64,000 nucleotides of DNA from Ipomoea triloba (taxonomy: Eukaryota; Streptophyta; Magnoliopsida; Solanales; Convolvulaceae), in assembly GCF_003576645.1 (NCBI RefSeq), contig NC_044916.1, positions 12,389,980 through 12,453,979 on the forward strand, given 5' to 3'. A program made the position numbers and the translations under genes. The notes under the pieces were generated by a model, which saw only the letters and a program-made list of their open reading frames with translations, ran no database searches and was not told the DNA's origin. Position 1 is the stretch's first letter, and every line of letters starts with the position of its first letter. Below, piece by piece: positions 1 to 12,094 of the stretch.

Positions 1-704
1 AAATGGTGGGCCAACCAGGTAGACATTCTCCAAAATAGACTCAAACTTAATTGGCACAATCCTGATTGAGTCCTCATTAGTTTCATAAAGGTAGAGATAC
101 AAGTGTTGTACGAATAAAAAAAATTATTGAAGGCCGGGTATACGATTCATGTTTTTTAACTTAAGAAATAATTTAAAAATGTTTTTAAATTCAATTTTTC
201 TTTAAAAAGTTAAGAAATTTTGAAAATGCTTTTCCATTTTTCAATCTTCACTCAAACATTTTCTACCTTGTTTAAAATTAAAGCATTAACATATTTTTAC
301 TAATGCTAGGATTATTATATTGGCGGGTATATAGACACTAGCAATCTGAATGTTGTAAATTGCCTCAAATTCTCCGAATCTCCATAGTACATAATTAATG
401 TACTTCAGTTTCTTGCAAAGTTCAACGTAAGACTTTGACATTGCGTGATTTACATTTATTGAAAACTTTTTTATTTTTAAATCGTGTAGTGGCCTAGGCT
501 ACAAATCTACAAGACAAAGAGCCATCCATCATCTTTTGAAAGTGTTGTTTAATGTGAGTTTACCTTTAATTTATTCGATTAAAGACAAATGAAAAGCATC
601 TTTAACCAATTTGCTTTTATTACTAGTTTATTTAATAGATTATTTTTTTTGAAAACATTTAATAGATTATTAATTGCTTGAATTTTGTGTTTATAGGTTT
701 GAAT
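1..704. other. AT-rich intergenic sequence, nothing recognised
   Basis: No open reading frame with coding character, no paired repeats and no RNA gene were seen. The stretch is A+T rich with short homopolymer runs only. Confidence 0.6.
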
Positions 705-935
705 CCAAAACTTTTTTTGAGTACTTATGACTCTGTTACAATGTATAGTATCTGTTCATAGCTACTTTCTCAACTTACTGAAGCACAAAGAGTCAACAGT
801 ACAGTTGCCAAAGACGTTGTGGTTTAGTGGCACCCGGTGTCCCGATTTACACTCTCACATGGATGATAGGAGTGGGTTTGAGCCACCCACTGATGGGCGT
901 AGCTTATGCCCTGAAAATTGGTGGACAAGATAAAT
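705..935. repeat. Two abutting tRNA-derived SINE fragments
   Basis: Positions 713-808 carry, in reverse orientation, the tail of the SINE family that recurs at 9976, 39551, 47340 and 54271 (recognisable words: gactctgtta, gctactttctcaac, tgaagcacaaagagtcaa). Positions 816-930 read forward like a SINE head: an A-box-like TGGTTTAGTGGC and a B-box-like GGGTTTGAGCC. The 68-codon ORF at 727-933 runs through both and is not a gene. No target site duplication was found. Confidence 0.5.
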
Positions 936-1966
936 TACATGATATGTCTCAATTAACCTTCATATCCCTAAATGGTTATACACTTTAAATTTATTTTTAT
1001 AATTGTCTTATTTTGTTTGTAAGCATGTGATATGAGGGAAATGTTGTTGACGGATTCATTTCTTTTAAATATTTATAAGATTACCATATTTAAATATTTT
1101 AATTTCTATTGTTGATAAATACTTGAAGGGTCGATTTCAGCATCATACCATTAAAATGTGATACTAAATACTAAACAAGTATTTAGAAATAAAATTACGC
1201 CTTCACTACTATCCGTTATATTGACTGCATCATTAGAATTTCCGACTTTGTTTATTATATGTGGCCTATTAGGCTAACCTAGTACATACGCAATACTCCA
1301 TATCACAAGCTAATCTTATTTGGTAAAATTTTATGATTAAGCATGCATGCATTACCAATCAATTAGGCCTAAAATATTAGATGACTTAAACTAGCTAGCT
1401 AGCTGGTTCTACTACGCCCACAGGACTGAGAAAGCTGATGGTCTTATCAAATATATATAATGGAGTCGTGTTTGTGCACGTATAGAGAAATACAAAAAGA
1501 ATAGATATACACTTTATTGCAATTAAATAACCAAAATATTTGTTCTCAAATATAATTTGATTATTTAGGGTTTAATGGGACAAGTGCTAGTGCCTAGTGC
1601 CACTTTCACTTTCACATGGGGAAATTTCTTTATTTAACACATGCACTATCATCCTACAAATAATTCTTTAATTTAGTTTCCAAGCAAGGACAATTTTCTT
1701 AAATACTTTGATAAGACACCATCAATATATGATAATTAAATTAGGTTTTAAATAATTTGATAAAACAATCATGATTCTTTACAAGATATATAGTATCTGT
1801 ATTATACTTTCTCAATATTTTATATTCCAAAAAATCAATGCCCACTACCAGAATTCAATCTTGTGACCACCCATTTAGAATGGTAATAGAGGTGTCACCA
1901 CTACACGCTACATAGTACTTTGATAAGACACCATCAATATCTGATAATTAAATTAGATTTTAAATA
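936..1966. other. Intergenic, nothing recognised
   Basis: AT-rich sequence without coding potential. A short direct duplication around tttgataagacaccatcaat recurs near 1709 and 1919. No other structure was identified. Confidence 0.5.
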
Positions 1967-2276
1967 TGAAAAATTGCACTTTCCGTCCCTAAGTTATAAG
2001 GTAATGGTAGAATTCGTACCTGAGTACAATGTTGGTCATGCTCATTTTTTGTCCCTAAGTTATCATTGGTGTTGCACTTTTTGTCTTTTCGTGCTCACTT
2101 TTCGTACCTGAGTTATACTCAAATTGCAAATTTCGACACTAATGTTTTATTAGTAAAAGGATAAAAAGTGCAACGTCAATGATACCTTAGGGACAAAAAG
2201 TGAGTATGACTAATACTTAGAGACGAATTCTACAATTACCCTATAACTTAAGAACGAAGAGTGTAATTTCCCCTTT
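1967..2276. mobile_element. Foldback MITE of about 310 bp
   Basis: The left end (from 1968, attgcactttccgtcccta) and right end (to 2274) are imperfect inverted complements over roughly 60 bp, and the inner parts pair again around gttgcactttttgtc / gacaaaaagtgcaac. There is no ORF, so this is a non-autonomous foldback element. A piece of the same family (gaattctacaattaccc) lies in the ALMT promoter at 36497-36535. Confidence 0.6.
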
Positions 2277-2835
2277 TAGGGGTTTAATAATTTAAAATTG
2301 ATCGAGTTACCTTAATAAAAAAATGTTGATTTAAATGAAAGGAGTTTGAGTCATTTATATATGAAGAGTTCAAACTCATCATGCAAATGTTGTAACGAAC
2401 TGATTCTATTACATGGACTCCCAAATCTTACCCTCTAAATTTTACTCTCTGTGACGGATACTGATAAGTTACTTTTTTTCATGTGCGTCACAATATAAGT
2501 GTCTATATCAAGATTTTGTGGATAAGAATACAAATTGAAAATAAAAAATGAGATTACACATCATATTTTCCGAAGCGAATACATACATGTGAGCTGTATT
2601 GTACTTGAAGTTAAATGCAAGTGGTGAAGTGGGTAAAATAAAGAATACAACCCTATGTGCAGATGTTTTCTGATCTTTACAGCAAGTCTAAGCCAGCCGG
2701 GATCATCCTAGGGATCACTACTTCATGGTGAATTGTGTGAAAATCAGAAGATCGCAGTAATTAATAAGAATAATGTTCACTTTTTTTTTTCATTTTTTAT
2801 TAACTTTTTGGTAAAAAGCCATGGCTATTCAGGCT
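2277..2835. other. Intergenic, nothing recognised
   Basis: No coding sequence and no repeat pair were found in this stretch. Confidence 0.5.
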
Positions 2836-4290
2836 TTGTCAGTATATACAGCTGGCATGCATGGTGAACTTGAAACCTTTTTTATGGTGCACCATCCACT
2901 AAAAGTTCCATTGTTGGGATAACAAAAGAATTATTCCTTCAAAAGCAATAGGAATATAAATGGATCCTTCTTGGATCCCTGCAAACTCTTCTACTTATTC
3001 TGCAAGGATCAGTCTTTTCAAGGTAGAATATCCTATATATATATATAGTGTTTCTTAATTTTTGTGACCTAAAAAAAACCCTAAGATCAATGCACTACAA
3101 GAAACAAAAGCATTGAAGTGAAAGGGGTGGACAAAAAGCTAATTAAGCCATAGATACTAAGTCAAACCCACTTTTATAAGACATCACGAATAACAAAACT
3201 ACTGTATTATTTATTTTTAGTGATTGAAATAATCAATTTATTGTGCTTTTGATCCAATAATATAGGTTACACTCCTGTTTGATAACATAGTTAAATTATT
3301 AATCAATTTTAATTTATTTGATTACTATTAGCTCTTTGACTTAGTTAAACAATTAATATGAGTGTTTGATTAAGTAGCTTTTCGTAACAGCTTATTGTTC
3401 CAATTCAAAATGCTAAAATTTAAAAAAACTGTTCAAAGTAGCTTTTCCGATCAGCATTTGAGAAAGTCATTTTGCATGTAATCAACTATCAACTAACAAT
3501 TAATTTGCCAAACATTTTTCTACGATCAGCTAATGCTATCAACTAGTCAAACTCTCTAACTCAATAATCTAACAACTATTTACCAAACACCCCAATTATT
3601 TCCGATGACATTTCCATTCAAATATAATCAAAGTCATTTTTTTTTTACTATTTTACATGCATATATTTGTCTTTCTTCGACTGCTGTCTTTGACCCACAA
3701 AATCGTAGGGAACAATTAAACATAGAGTTTCATTGGTCTTCTTGGGATGGACAACCATAAACCCTAACTTATACTCTCCGCAAATTTACCTTGCTTAAAT
3801 ATGTCCATAATTCTACCCAATTTCTTTTGGTTGTTGAAAAACTCATTTTTCCACTGCTTGCAACAAATGGGTAATCAAATTTCATATTACAAAACTATCC
3901 ACATCCCTGCAATTAAAATGACATTTTCTACTTTTCAACTTCATAGGAATCCCTAATCCCCACTCGAACATGGAAAGGGCCGGATTTAATCCTCCCTTGC
4001 CTCGTCTTCGGGGATAGGGATACCAATTTACTAATGTCGCGTTAGAAAACAAATGTTAAGTAATGATTTTAATATAAAAAAAATAAGATTACTTTTTTTT
4101 TTTAAGCAAAGCAAGTATTATTGACAATTAATTTTTAAGATTACTTTTTTTTTTTAAAGAAGATTACTTTTTTTTATATAAAATTAAAATAATTGAAATG
4201 AGCTAATGCACTCTAGTTCTCAATTTTAAATGAAAACATTTTCTCAGTTTTGATGAGCATCAGCAGCAACAACAACTAAATTGGTCAGAT
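2836..4290. repeat. Duplicated block X, copy 1
   Basis: Collinear, about 90% alike by eye, with 57488-57518 plus 57952-59470. Shared landmarks are gcatgcatggtgaacttg, the ggatcc-rich stretch near 2960, catagagtttcattgg near 3721 and catggaaagggccggat near 3970. Copy 1 lacks the solo LTR present in copy 2 and a stretch of about 40 bp found near 58280, and has no gypsy fragment. There is no ORF, so its original content is unknown. Confidence 0.75.
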
Positions 4291-5000
4291 TGTTAACTTA
4301 GTAACCAAAATGTTTCAAATTTGACTTCCAACTAGAGCAGTCTGTTAGCCTCCTAAGTTGATTCATCTCTTTGTAATTCTTTATCGGCTAGCTAGGATTT
4401 CAAGTTGAAGTTTACCTTCGAGTTGAGTGATGAATGTGGATTTCCCTCGATCACTCAAAAGATAATGAAAGAGAACTTAATGCTACGTACATCACTAGTA
4501 GTGCTCCAAGTGATGATGACTTCTTAGCATTTTCTTTATATTATTTTAAACACTAAGAAAGTAAGAAGCAACATAGCATATCTCATATGAATGTATATGC
4601 ACATGTACATCTCAATTTCTCCTTAAATTATTGAGCAGCTTAGTAGTGTGCTTATATATGCTGTGTCACTTATGCTTTTTCTTTTCAGTTTTGTGTTTTA
4701 AGCTGCCGGCAGCTCCACCACCACCACCCATAGTGGTGGCGTGCTAATTCTATTTAATTATTTTTATGCATATATGTACTCTCCTAGGTATAGGTCACAA
4801 CAATTAAAGTTTGAGACCTATAATACTTCCATGTGTGTTCTATGTACAACATTATAAGATTTTCATATATGTATAGACATGTACGTATTTTGTGTGAGGA
4901 ATGATGAGTATTTTATCTTAGACTTCTTAAATTTGGATTCCAAACTTAAGGGGTTCACCACCACTTGAAACACGTCGAGAAGATAAATCAATAGTTATAC
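4291..5000. other. Intergenic, nothing recognised
   Basis: AT-rich non-coding sequence; a short CCACCACCACC-type run near 4716 was the only local oddity. Confidence 0.5.
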
Positions 5001-5193
5001 TATGGACCTGGGTCCACCTTGTAAGGTGGACCCGTCACAATTTACATATTGATTGTTCACAATTCTAATTGTTTAATTTACATTCAGTATGTAAAATGTG
5101 AACATTTAGTTCTGAACAATCAATACATAAGATCAGTTGTGAACATTCAATATGTAAATTGTGCATTTTGACAAGGTGGACTCAAGTCCACGG
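5001..5193. mobile_element. Small foldback MITE (GGTCCACC type)
   Basis: The ends pair: tggacctgggtccacctt near 5003 with aaggtggactcaagtcca to about 5190. The middle contains internally complementary copies of acatattgattgttcac. A further end of this kind is seen near 8228 (cttataaggtggacc). It is non-coding. Confidence 0.5.
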
Positions 5194-6091
5194 AATTATT
5201 TTTGGAGATAAATGCCAGGATATTCTTTAAATACTTGTACATTATTGCCCAAGAAAATTCATAAGATAGATTGCAAATTAAAGTAGATGTAATTTCAAGA
5301 GCTTTTCTATGTAAACTTCGATATTCTAATTAATATAACAATAACAACAACAATAATAATAATGATGATGATGATATATTTAATTATATATTATATATTA
5401 AGATAAGTTGTTATAATATAATTAAATAAATGAGAAAAAAATTTGAGGTCGAGTTCATAAGATAGGGAATCTCTAGTGCCATGAAACTAAAATGTAATAT
5501 TATAATTATCCTATTAGTTTATTTATTTTGAAATTTTTATTTTATTGTTTGTAAAAATGAAATCATATTCCCTACTACCTATCTTATAATATTATAAAAT
5601 GTGAAGTATATGTTGCTTTTATTTAACATGGGCGTCACATGTTTAAACACTAATTTGTATTTTTTTAATTGCCAAAGATCTTGTGATCAAGCGACAATTG
5701 AAAAAGTATGTATACACAAATGCTACATTGTAATACTTTATAGTTAATCCATTATATTCTTATCAAAACCAAGCATTGTACTAAAACTCAATGATTTTAT
5801 CATGTTTAATTATATATTTATATAGATAAACTATTTACAAACATTATATGTTTATATAATTAAATAATAAAGTATGTAATTATATATTTTAAAGTTATGA
5901 ACAAAAAATAAATGTCATTAGTTTACATATTGTCTCGCAATTCTTTTCAAAATCCTTCCAGTTCTTTTTGGTCATTTTTATGGGTCGAAACTCGAAACGA
6001 ACTGAGATGGGCCGGATGGGACTAGAATAAAGGCCCCCGTGTGTGCTAGCCCAAAACTAATCCAGTAAACAGAAGTAGATATCTACCAATC
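5194..6091. other. Intergenic; short trinucleotide run and a possible SINE head
   Basis: There is a mixed (AAC)(AAT)(ATG) run at about 5336-5375. At 5668-5700 ttgtgatcaagcgacaa resembles a tRNA-type A box and the head of the SINE-like fragment at 28794. Nothing coding was found. Confidence 0.4.
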
Positions 6092-6310
6092 ATTATTGCA
6101 TGGACCATGGTCCACACTCCACACAACTGTGTGGACCAAAATAAAAAATACATTATTTTTGTATTGAAGGTACATTATTTTTATACTGTAGGTACATTAT
6201 TTGATATATACTGTCAAATAATGTACAAAAATAATGTACCTTCCGTATAAAAATAATGTACTTTTTATTTTTGGTCGACACAGCTGTGTGGACCATGGTC
6301 CATGCAATAA
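6092..6310. mobile_element. MITE with 26-bp terminal inverted repeats
   Basis: The first 26 bases (6092-6117, containing CATGGACCATGGTCCACAC) and the last 26 (6285-6310) are exact inverted complements, and the interior continues to pair through repeated aaaataatgtac words. It is about 219 bp and non-coding. A diverged relative without the outer palindrome may be 7812-7978. Confidence 0.7.
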
Positions 6311-6399
6311 TTTGCCGATATCTACAATCTACATTTATCTAATAATAAGAACTAATATTAATAAGAACTAATAAAATTAGTGCTCTAACGAAAAGAAAA

Positions 6400-6672
6400 A
6401 AAATGTTGGTGGTAATTATTTACTTAATCGAATGGTTCATTTGACTTTAATAATTTTTTATGATTTTCCCTCTTTATCCTCTATGATATTATTTTGTTAC
6501 CTTAAATAACTCAAATTCCGTTAATATAAACTTTAGTAACGGAATATTCCGTTAACTTTTAACTTACCCATTAATAATTTTTATAAGAAAGGACTTAGGT
6601 TCGAACCCCATCCAATGAGAGTTGGCATAATGGTTAAACATATACTACGAATATATTAGAGTATATTATTGA
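6400..6672. repeat. Dispersed block also found at 23150-23312 and 55430-55735
   Basis: The order atggttcat..., ttttccctctttaccctc..., tttgttaccttaaata... and then aggttcgaacccc is shared with 55470-55735, and its first part with 23205-23312. The GGTTCGAACCCC word resembles a tRNA B box, so the right part may be a SINE remnant. Non-coding. Confidence 0.5.
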
Positions 6673-6674
6673 AA

Positions 6675-7125
6675 AGTAAGTATCCTACTCTATGACATTT
6701 ATTAAATTATAATAAATTAATTCATAGCTACAACAAAAAAAAAAAAATACATATGCATTTCTTTAATTTAGAATTCGATGTTTACAATACCTTTATTCAA
6801 AAAAAAAAAAATATTCATTATCAAAAAAAATTTTAAAAAAGGAAGAAGATATAATTCCATTAGTTATATTTGTCTTTATTTTTTATAATAAAAAATTTAT
6901 TTTTTTGATAATGAATAATTTTTTATTGTAGAAAATAAAGACAATATAACTAATGGAATTATATCTCTTTTCAAAAAAAAAAAAATCTTGATATGAATAA
7001 TTATTATTTTTTGAATAAAGGTATTGTAAACATGGAACTCTAAATTAAAGAAATGCATATATATTATTTTTTTATTGTAGCTACAAATTTATTTAATTTA
7101 ATAAAAGTAATAGAGTAAGGCATTT
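6675..7125. mobile_element. AT-rich foldback element of about 450 bp
   Basis: Two arms of roughly 210 bp pair around a centre near 6898. For example, atataattccattagttata (6850) faces tataactaatggaattatat (6946), and gtttacaatacctttattc (6780) faces gaataaaggtattgtaaac (7014). The arms differ by small indels in A runs. No ORF is present. Confidence 0.65.
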
Positions 7126-7296
7126 AAACCTAACTTATTACGCAACACACCATTGACAAAACATTCTAAAAGTATGATGGTAAATCTCTTATCATGATAA
7201 TTATTCTAAAACATTATTTGTAATCAAAATGATTAGAGCCATTTAAAAAAAAAAAATCAATCATGGTATAGTCATTATTTAATATAACTTCAATAT

Positions 7297-7298
7297 CG

Positions 7299-7355
<57 letters not shown>

Positions 7356-7401
7356 CATATACTAATAAAAATAGCATTATAAGTACTCACATTGCGTGTT
7401 T

Positions 7402-7478
<77 letters not shown>
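7297..7478. repeat. (TA)n and (TG)n(TA)n microsatellites
   Basis: There is an (AT)n run at about 7297-7351 and a compound (GT)n(AT)n run at about 7402-7477, separated by 50 bp of unique sequence. Confidence 0.9.
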
Positions 7479-7483
<5 letters not shown>

Positions 7484-7811
7484 ATCTTTACTGCATAATT
7501 AATATATAAATAATATAATACTTCTTCCTATGCATTATGATTCATTCTCTTGTACAACCATACTTGTATCCTTGTATCTTATTTTGTGCTTGTCATTATA
7601 TTCCTCCATAATCTACGCACTTTAGTTACTCCTTACTCCCTATTATCATTTGAACTACAAAATTTGTAGTATTACAGATTTTAGCATTTTTCTCTCTCAT
7701 TATTATACGAATACTTTAACCAATTAAAGAACATTAATTTAAAAATATACATTGGTCTAATTTTAAAAAACGCGTGTGATAACTAGTATTATATATATGA
7801 GCAAATTATAT

Positions 7812-7978
7812 TGTAGACCATGAATAAATATTCAATTTTAATATATTTAAGATTCATTATTTATATACTGAATGCTCATTATTTGGTTGTATATCAAATA
7901 ATGAACATTAAATGCATTAAAAATGAACTTTTAATATATTATTAAATTATATTTTATGTCGGTGGTCCATAGTATAAT
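7812..7978. mobile_element. Probable small MITE
   Basis: gtagaccatgaataaat near 7814 faces atggtccat-type sequence near 7965, and the interior has inverted attatttg / caaataat words. Weak terminal pairing makes this less certain than 6092-6310. Confidence 0.35.
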
Positions 7979-8009
7979 GATCGGAAGATATGGGATTAGA
8001 TTCAAAAGA

Positions 8010-8112
8010 GATTGACCTATTAAATATAAATAAACTCCAATTAGTACGGGCCAACTGCTATGAAACTAATTGACCCATTAAATATAAATAAACTCCAATT
8101 AGTACGGGCCCT
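8010..8112 (+). repeat. Short tandem duplication
   Basis: The stretch from the attgaccta-type start through aactccaattagtacgggcc is repeated once directly (about 60-bp spacing, 8008-8052 and 8068-8109). Confidence 0.7.
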
Positions 8113-8754
8113 CATCCCAAAAAATAATTAAAAAAAAAAAAACAAAATCCCTTACACCACAAAAGAGGTCAGCTAGTGGGTGAAATATGATTCTCAGCCA
8201 CTTAAGAATCGCAATTATATAGTGGATCTGTCTCCCTTATAAGGTGGACCTTGGTTCAAAACGATACATTTTTTTATCAAAATTGTTGTTTTTTTCTTGT
8301 TTCACGATTAACAGCTTTAACCATTTATATGTTCAAAATTTCAAAGTTTAATACCCATAAATTAGACACTATGTCATGTTTACTAACTGTAAAATTTTAT
8401 CAGTTTGTAAAAAAATTGAAGAATTGGATAATGAGAAATAGAAAACACATTTACTAGCACAATTTTTTCATTTTGAAAACTAGAAACATTTTTCAGTTTT
8501 TTAGAAAACTCAAGAATTTTTAAAAACTGTTTTCTAAATGGAAGAACATGATCATCTATTATCTATTTGGCTAAATATCATTGTAACTACATTCTCACTA
8601 TTATCTACTTACATATTTATTCATTATTATGATTACATTCATTACTATCTTCTTTTATTTATCAACATCTTTGACCTATCTTTTCTACTCAATAAAAACA
8701 AAATAAGGATACAAAAGGAATTAATACAAAAACAAAGGGCAAAAATGAAATATA

Positions 8755-8900
8755 AAAGTTTTACACCATTTTGGTGTCAATCTACAGTACATCACCAAAT
8801 TTGGTGATGCTAGACAACACCAAAATGGTGTAGAATATGGCGACATCCTTGGAGCAAAATCGGCGCCAAAAGCTACACCAAATTGCCGTTTGCCGACCCC
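8755..8900. repeat. Small inverted repeats with ACACCATTTTGGTGT
   Basis: acaccattttggtgt (8762) pairs with acaccaaaatggtgt (8818), with a further catcaccaaatttggtgatg palindrome between them. This may be the end of an unidentified transposon. There is no ORF with support. Confidence 0.4.
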
Positions 8901-9027
8901 TTTGGAGATCGCCTTGGACCAAAATTTAATATAGCCTTGTCATGTGTAACCCAGCAAATATTACTATTAAAACGGTGCCGTTTCTTTAAACGGCACCCGT
9001 TCCGCGTAATTAGCTCTACTTGTATAA

Positions 9028-9640
9028 CATATTCAGTTTCATTTTATATATACATTATAGTGTCATTTCAGCACAATTACAATTTCATTTTGTTTCAAAT
9101 ACAGTTTCATTTGACATTATACATACAATAGTCTTATTACAGTGAGACATGTTATTGAATTTCATTTTTTACACACTGTAGTCTTATTATAACACCACTA
9201 AATTATAATTCTAATTCAACTATGGTTTCATCGGACAATATACACTCAAATATGTGAAACTGTTATTCAGTTTCATTTTATATATACTGTAGTTTCATTA
9301 CAACACAACTACAGTATCATTTCGATATAACTACAGTTTCATTTGACAATATACACTCAATATGTGAGAATGTGAGACATGTTATTCCGTTTTTTTTTTT
9401 TTTAATTTTTTTTATAATACATATTGTAGTTTCATTTCAGCAAAAGTAAAGTATCATTTTTATTCAACTATACTTCTATTTGACAATATACCCTCAATAT
9501 GTGAGACATGCTATTCAGTTTCATTTACATACTGCAGTTTCATTTCAACACAAATAAAGTACCATTTCAATTCAATTACAGTTTAATTTGAGAATATAAA
9601 CACAATATGTGACACAGTTTCATTTTAGATATATTGTAAT
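9028..9640 (-). repeat. Minisatellite of about 115-bp units (TTTCATTT type)
   Basis: About five diverged units each contain tactgtagtttcatt, a cacaactacag word, tttgacaatatacactcaa and tgtgagacatgttatt. The same unit occurs in the opposite orientation at 29458-30310. The array sits between two gtttctttaa motifs (near 8981 and 9698) that may mark the ends of a carrier element. Non-coding. Confidence 0.65.
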
Positions 9641-9762
9641 TTCCTTTTGTTATGAACACACAAAAACTACGAGATTTGTTAAAATATAACGGCTGTCGTT
9701 TCTTTACTTAAAGAAACGTATCAAGAGTAGCCAGTCAAGACTACTATGTCAGTTAGGAAGGG

Positions 9763-9956
9763 TTGTTAGAATCAGTTAGAAAGCTGTTTCCATTGTTAGT
9801 TGTTAAGCTTTCATCTTCTAACCGTGTATATAAACCTTTCTGTTCCCTTTCTGATTCAATAACAATACAGATTTCTTTCTTCATCTTTGATATTCCTCTC
9901 TCTAAATCTTCACAAAACGGCGTTGTTTTTGGAGCATGGTTCACGTTATAACAACC
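9763..9956 (+). repeat. Possible fragment of a retrotransposon LTR
   Basis: The sequence begins TGTTAGAATCAGTTAG, has a TATA-like tatataaacc followed by a T/C-rich leader and ends near ACGTTATAACA, as copia LTRs do. No second LTR, primer-binding site or target duplication was found. Opposite ORFs of 62-63 codons here look accidental. Confidence 0.3.
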
Positions 9957-9975
9957 GGCGAAGATAGGGTCTGAT

Positions 9976-10136
9976 TTTTTTTGGCACTATTAACTCTATT
10001 ATAATGCAGTATCTGTTTATAATTACTTTCTTAATCTATTGAAGCACGAAGAGACAATATCGTCTACACTGAGACTGAAACACACAACCTCCTATAAGAA
10101 AGTGAACTTGATGCCACTAGATCACAAAATCTTGAC
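9976..10136 (-). mobile_element. SINE with target site duplication
   Basis: A reverse-oriented copy of the family at 54271: oligo(T) at the left end, then gcagtatctgtttata, tgaagcacgaagag and, at the right, the complement of an A box (ccactagatcac). It is flanked by gaagatagggtctgat (9960-9975) and gaagatatagggtctgat (10137-10154), a duplication interrupted by a 2-bp indel. The interior is strongly diverged, so this is an old copy. Confidence 0.65.
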
Positions 10137-10361
10137 GAAGATATAGGGTCTGATAAGTAACGTTTAAACATTATTAATTACTTCTCTTTCTTCCTAAACT
10201 ACTCTTGTGAAAAGGTTTGGACGTTTAATTTGGTGAGTCGTACACAAGAGTCTTCCAAACAAGTTTAACAAGGGCTGGTTTAGTGCGCCGTACACAAGAA
10301 TATTCCAAACAGGTTTATCAAGGGCCTTGTTCACACGATGAAGCCATGAAGGGACAAAAGG

Positions 10362-10560
10362 GGTTGAGGTCATATATGCATGTCATCAGATTATAAGCCT
10401 TAGACTATATCCGGATTTTTAACTTATGTGTTTTAATTAATCTTATTATTATTTGTAGTACGACTACTAAAAAATTGATGATTATAACTAATTGATCTTA
10501 TTATTTTTGTAGTACGACTACTAAAAAATTGATGATTATAACTAATTGAAATGCTTAATT
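10362..10560 (+). repeat. ALMT intron-4-like sequence with a 52-bp tandem duplication
   Basis: ttgtagtacgactactaaaa through attgatgattataactaattga occurs twice (about 10454-10497 and 10506-10549). The intact ALMT gene has one matching stretch just before exon 5 (38320-38365). The part at 10362-10415 (gtcatatatgcatgtca..ttataagcctt) recurs at 47103-47158. Confidence 0.65.
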
Positions 10561-10625
10561 ATTGAATTTGTAGGCAATACATGCATGGTGGGAGTTCCGT
10601 CCATAGGACCACCCATGGGACCGAA

Positions 10626-11422
10626 TAGGGATGTAAACGAGCCGATCCGAACTCGAGCAAAGGGTGGCTCGAGCTCGAGCTCGTTAAGGAAGGTTGGGCT
10701 CGAGTTCGAGTTCGAGCTCGAGAATTGATGCTCGAGCTCGCCAATTTTCGAGCTGCTCGAGTTCCGCTCGAGCAGCTCAATTGTTCGAGCTCGAGATCAG
10801 GGTTGAACTCAAGTTCGAGTTCGATTTTGAACTCAAATTTAACTTGTTTGATTTTAAATTCATGTTTCAATTAAAAATAAACTATAATTTTATATAGTGA
10901 TGGATAATACATTAGGCCTGGGCTACATGCCTACATGGACCGGCCCAAGAGAGCAATTGGATCAAGAAAGCCCAAGAAGGACCCTCAACACAAAGCTACA
11001 GAACAGTTCGATAAGGATTGGACTTAGCACTTGTAATATTAGCAAGATTAGGGCTTATTAGTTATAATGTAACCTGGACTCCCAATAGGAGGCGGTCCAG
11101 GATTCTTATTCCTTGCAGGGCTTTAGGCCCAAAATATGTATAAATAAACCCTCCATACACGGACTAAGGGACAAGCAATTCTGAACAACATAATACCTAT
11201 ATTCTCTCGTTATATTTTCCTATATATTTCCTATATTTTCGCTATTCCAAACAGGTAGTGTTGGCCTGCCTTTGACTACCCAAAAAGTCATAAAACCAAC
11301 ATATATATATATATATATATATATATGGCTCGCGAACAACTTGACAAGCCACGAGCCTAAGACATTAGAGCTCGAGCTCGAGCCGAGCGGCGAGCGAACC
11401 GCTCGGCTCATTTACACCCCTA
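10626..11422. mobile_element. Non-autonomous hAT element inside ALMT pseudogene exon 5
   Basis: The terminal inverted repeats TAGGGATGTAAACGAGCCG (left) and the complement of TAGGGGTGTAAATGAGCCG (right) are flanked by 8-bp duplications GGACCGAA / GGACCGAT. Uninterrupted ALMT exon 5 reads ggaccaat here. The subterminal regions are dense in CTCGAGCTCGAG, which creates overlapping Ser/Arg/Glu-rich ORFs without meaning. There is no transposase. The middle may contain a nested solo LTR. Confidence 0.85.
10898..11301. mobile_element. Possible solo LTR nested in the hAT element
   Basis: The stretch starts TGATGGATAATAC, has a TATA-like tgtataaataaacc at about 11139, a promoter-like leader, and ends ..AACCAACA. 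The flanks TATAG and TATAT agree at four of five bases, but the right flank is a (TA)n run, so the boundary is weak. Confidence 0.35.
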
Positions 11423-11882
11423 GGACCGATACATAAATGTTGGAAATCTAGTTAGGGGATGTGCTGTACATGTTCAATCACTTCAATTCATACCTGTGTA
11501 GCCTTTAGTGTTGGTCCTGGATGAGCAAGCTATAAAGTCTAGAAGGGGGGGGGGGGTTGAATAGACTTTTATCAAATTTTCGATACTAACTCAAAGTGAG
11601 CTGAAAAGAATTAAGAAAATAAATTTCCTTACAGCGGAAGTCTCAAGCTTGCGTAAAATATGATTGTAGCGTTTTGTAAATTGTGTGCTCGTGTGAATAA
11701 GAATTGTGGGGTTAGTTGCACAATAATAATAATAATAGTAAAGTAAAGTGCAAGAGAGGAATTTAAGTGGTTCGGCCAACGCAGCTTACATCCACTGTTC
11801 TCCTTTACTCCAAGGAGCAAATCCACTATGTATTATCACCAATACAAAGTCTGGACATAAGCAACCCGCTTCTTCCCTTCTT

Positions 11883-12094
11883 GACAATCCTTGAGATAGA
11901 AAACAGCTGCACCGTCTTCCTATCCTTCACTGCCTGACAATCCTTGAGATAGCGAATGGCCGCACCGTCTTCCTATCCTTCACTGCCTGACAATCCTTGA
12001 GATAGCGAATGGCCGCACCGTCTTCCTATCCTTCACTGCCTGACAATCCTTGAGATAGCGAATGGCCGCACCGTCCACCTATCCTTCACTGCCT
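11883..12094 (+). repeat. 53-bp tandem repeat, four units
   Basis: gacaatccttgagatag recurs at 11883, 11936, 11989 and 12042; units two to four are almost identical. The array lies inside the 2-kb TG..CA element. Confidence 0.9.

Noticed and set aside
3090..3103. CACTACAAGAAAC as a CACTA transposon end
   Set aside because: The word is present in both X copies (3090 and 58189), but there are no subterminal repeats, no partner end and no 3-bp duplication, so chance is likelier.
8538..8807. 89-codon ORF rich in Ile/Tyr/Leu
   Set aside because: The composition follows from AT-rich DNA; no start context, homology or paired copy was seen.
10546..10897. Overlapping Glu/Arg/Ser-rich ORFs on both strands
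   Set aside because: They come from CTCGAG-type subterminal repeats of the hAT at 10626-11422, which lack stops in several frames.
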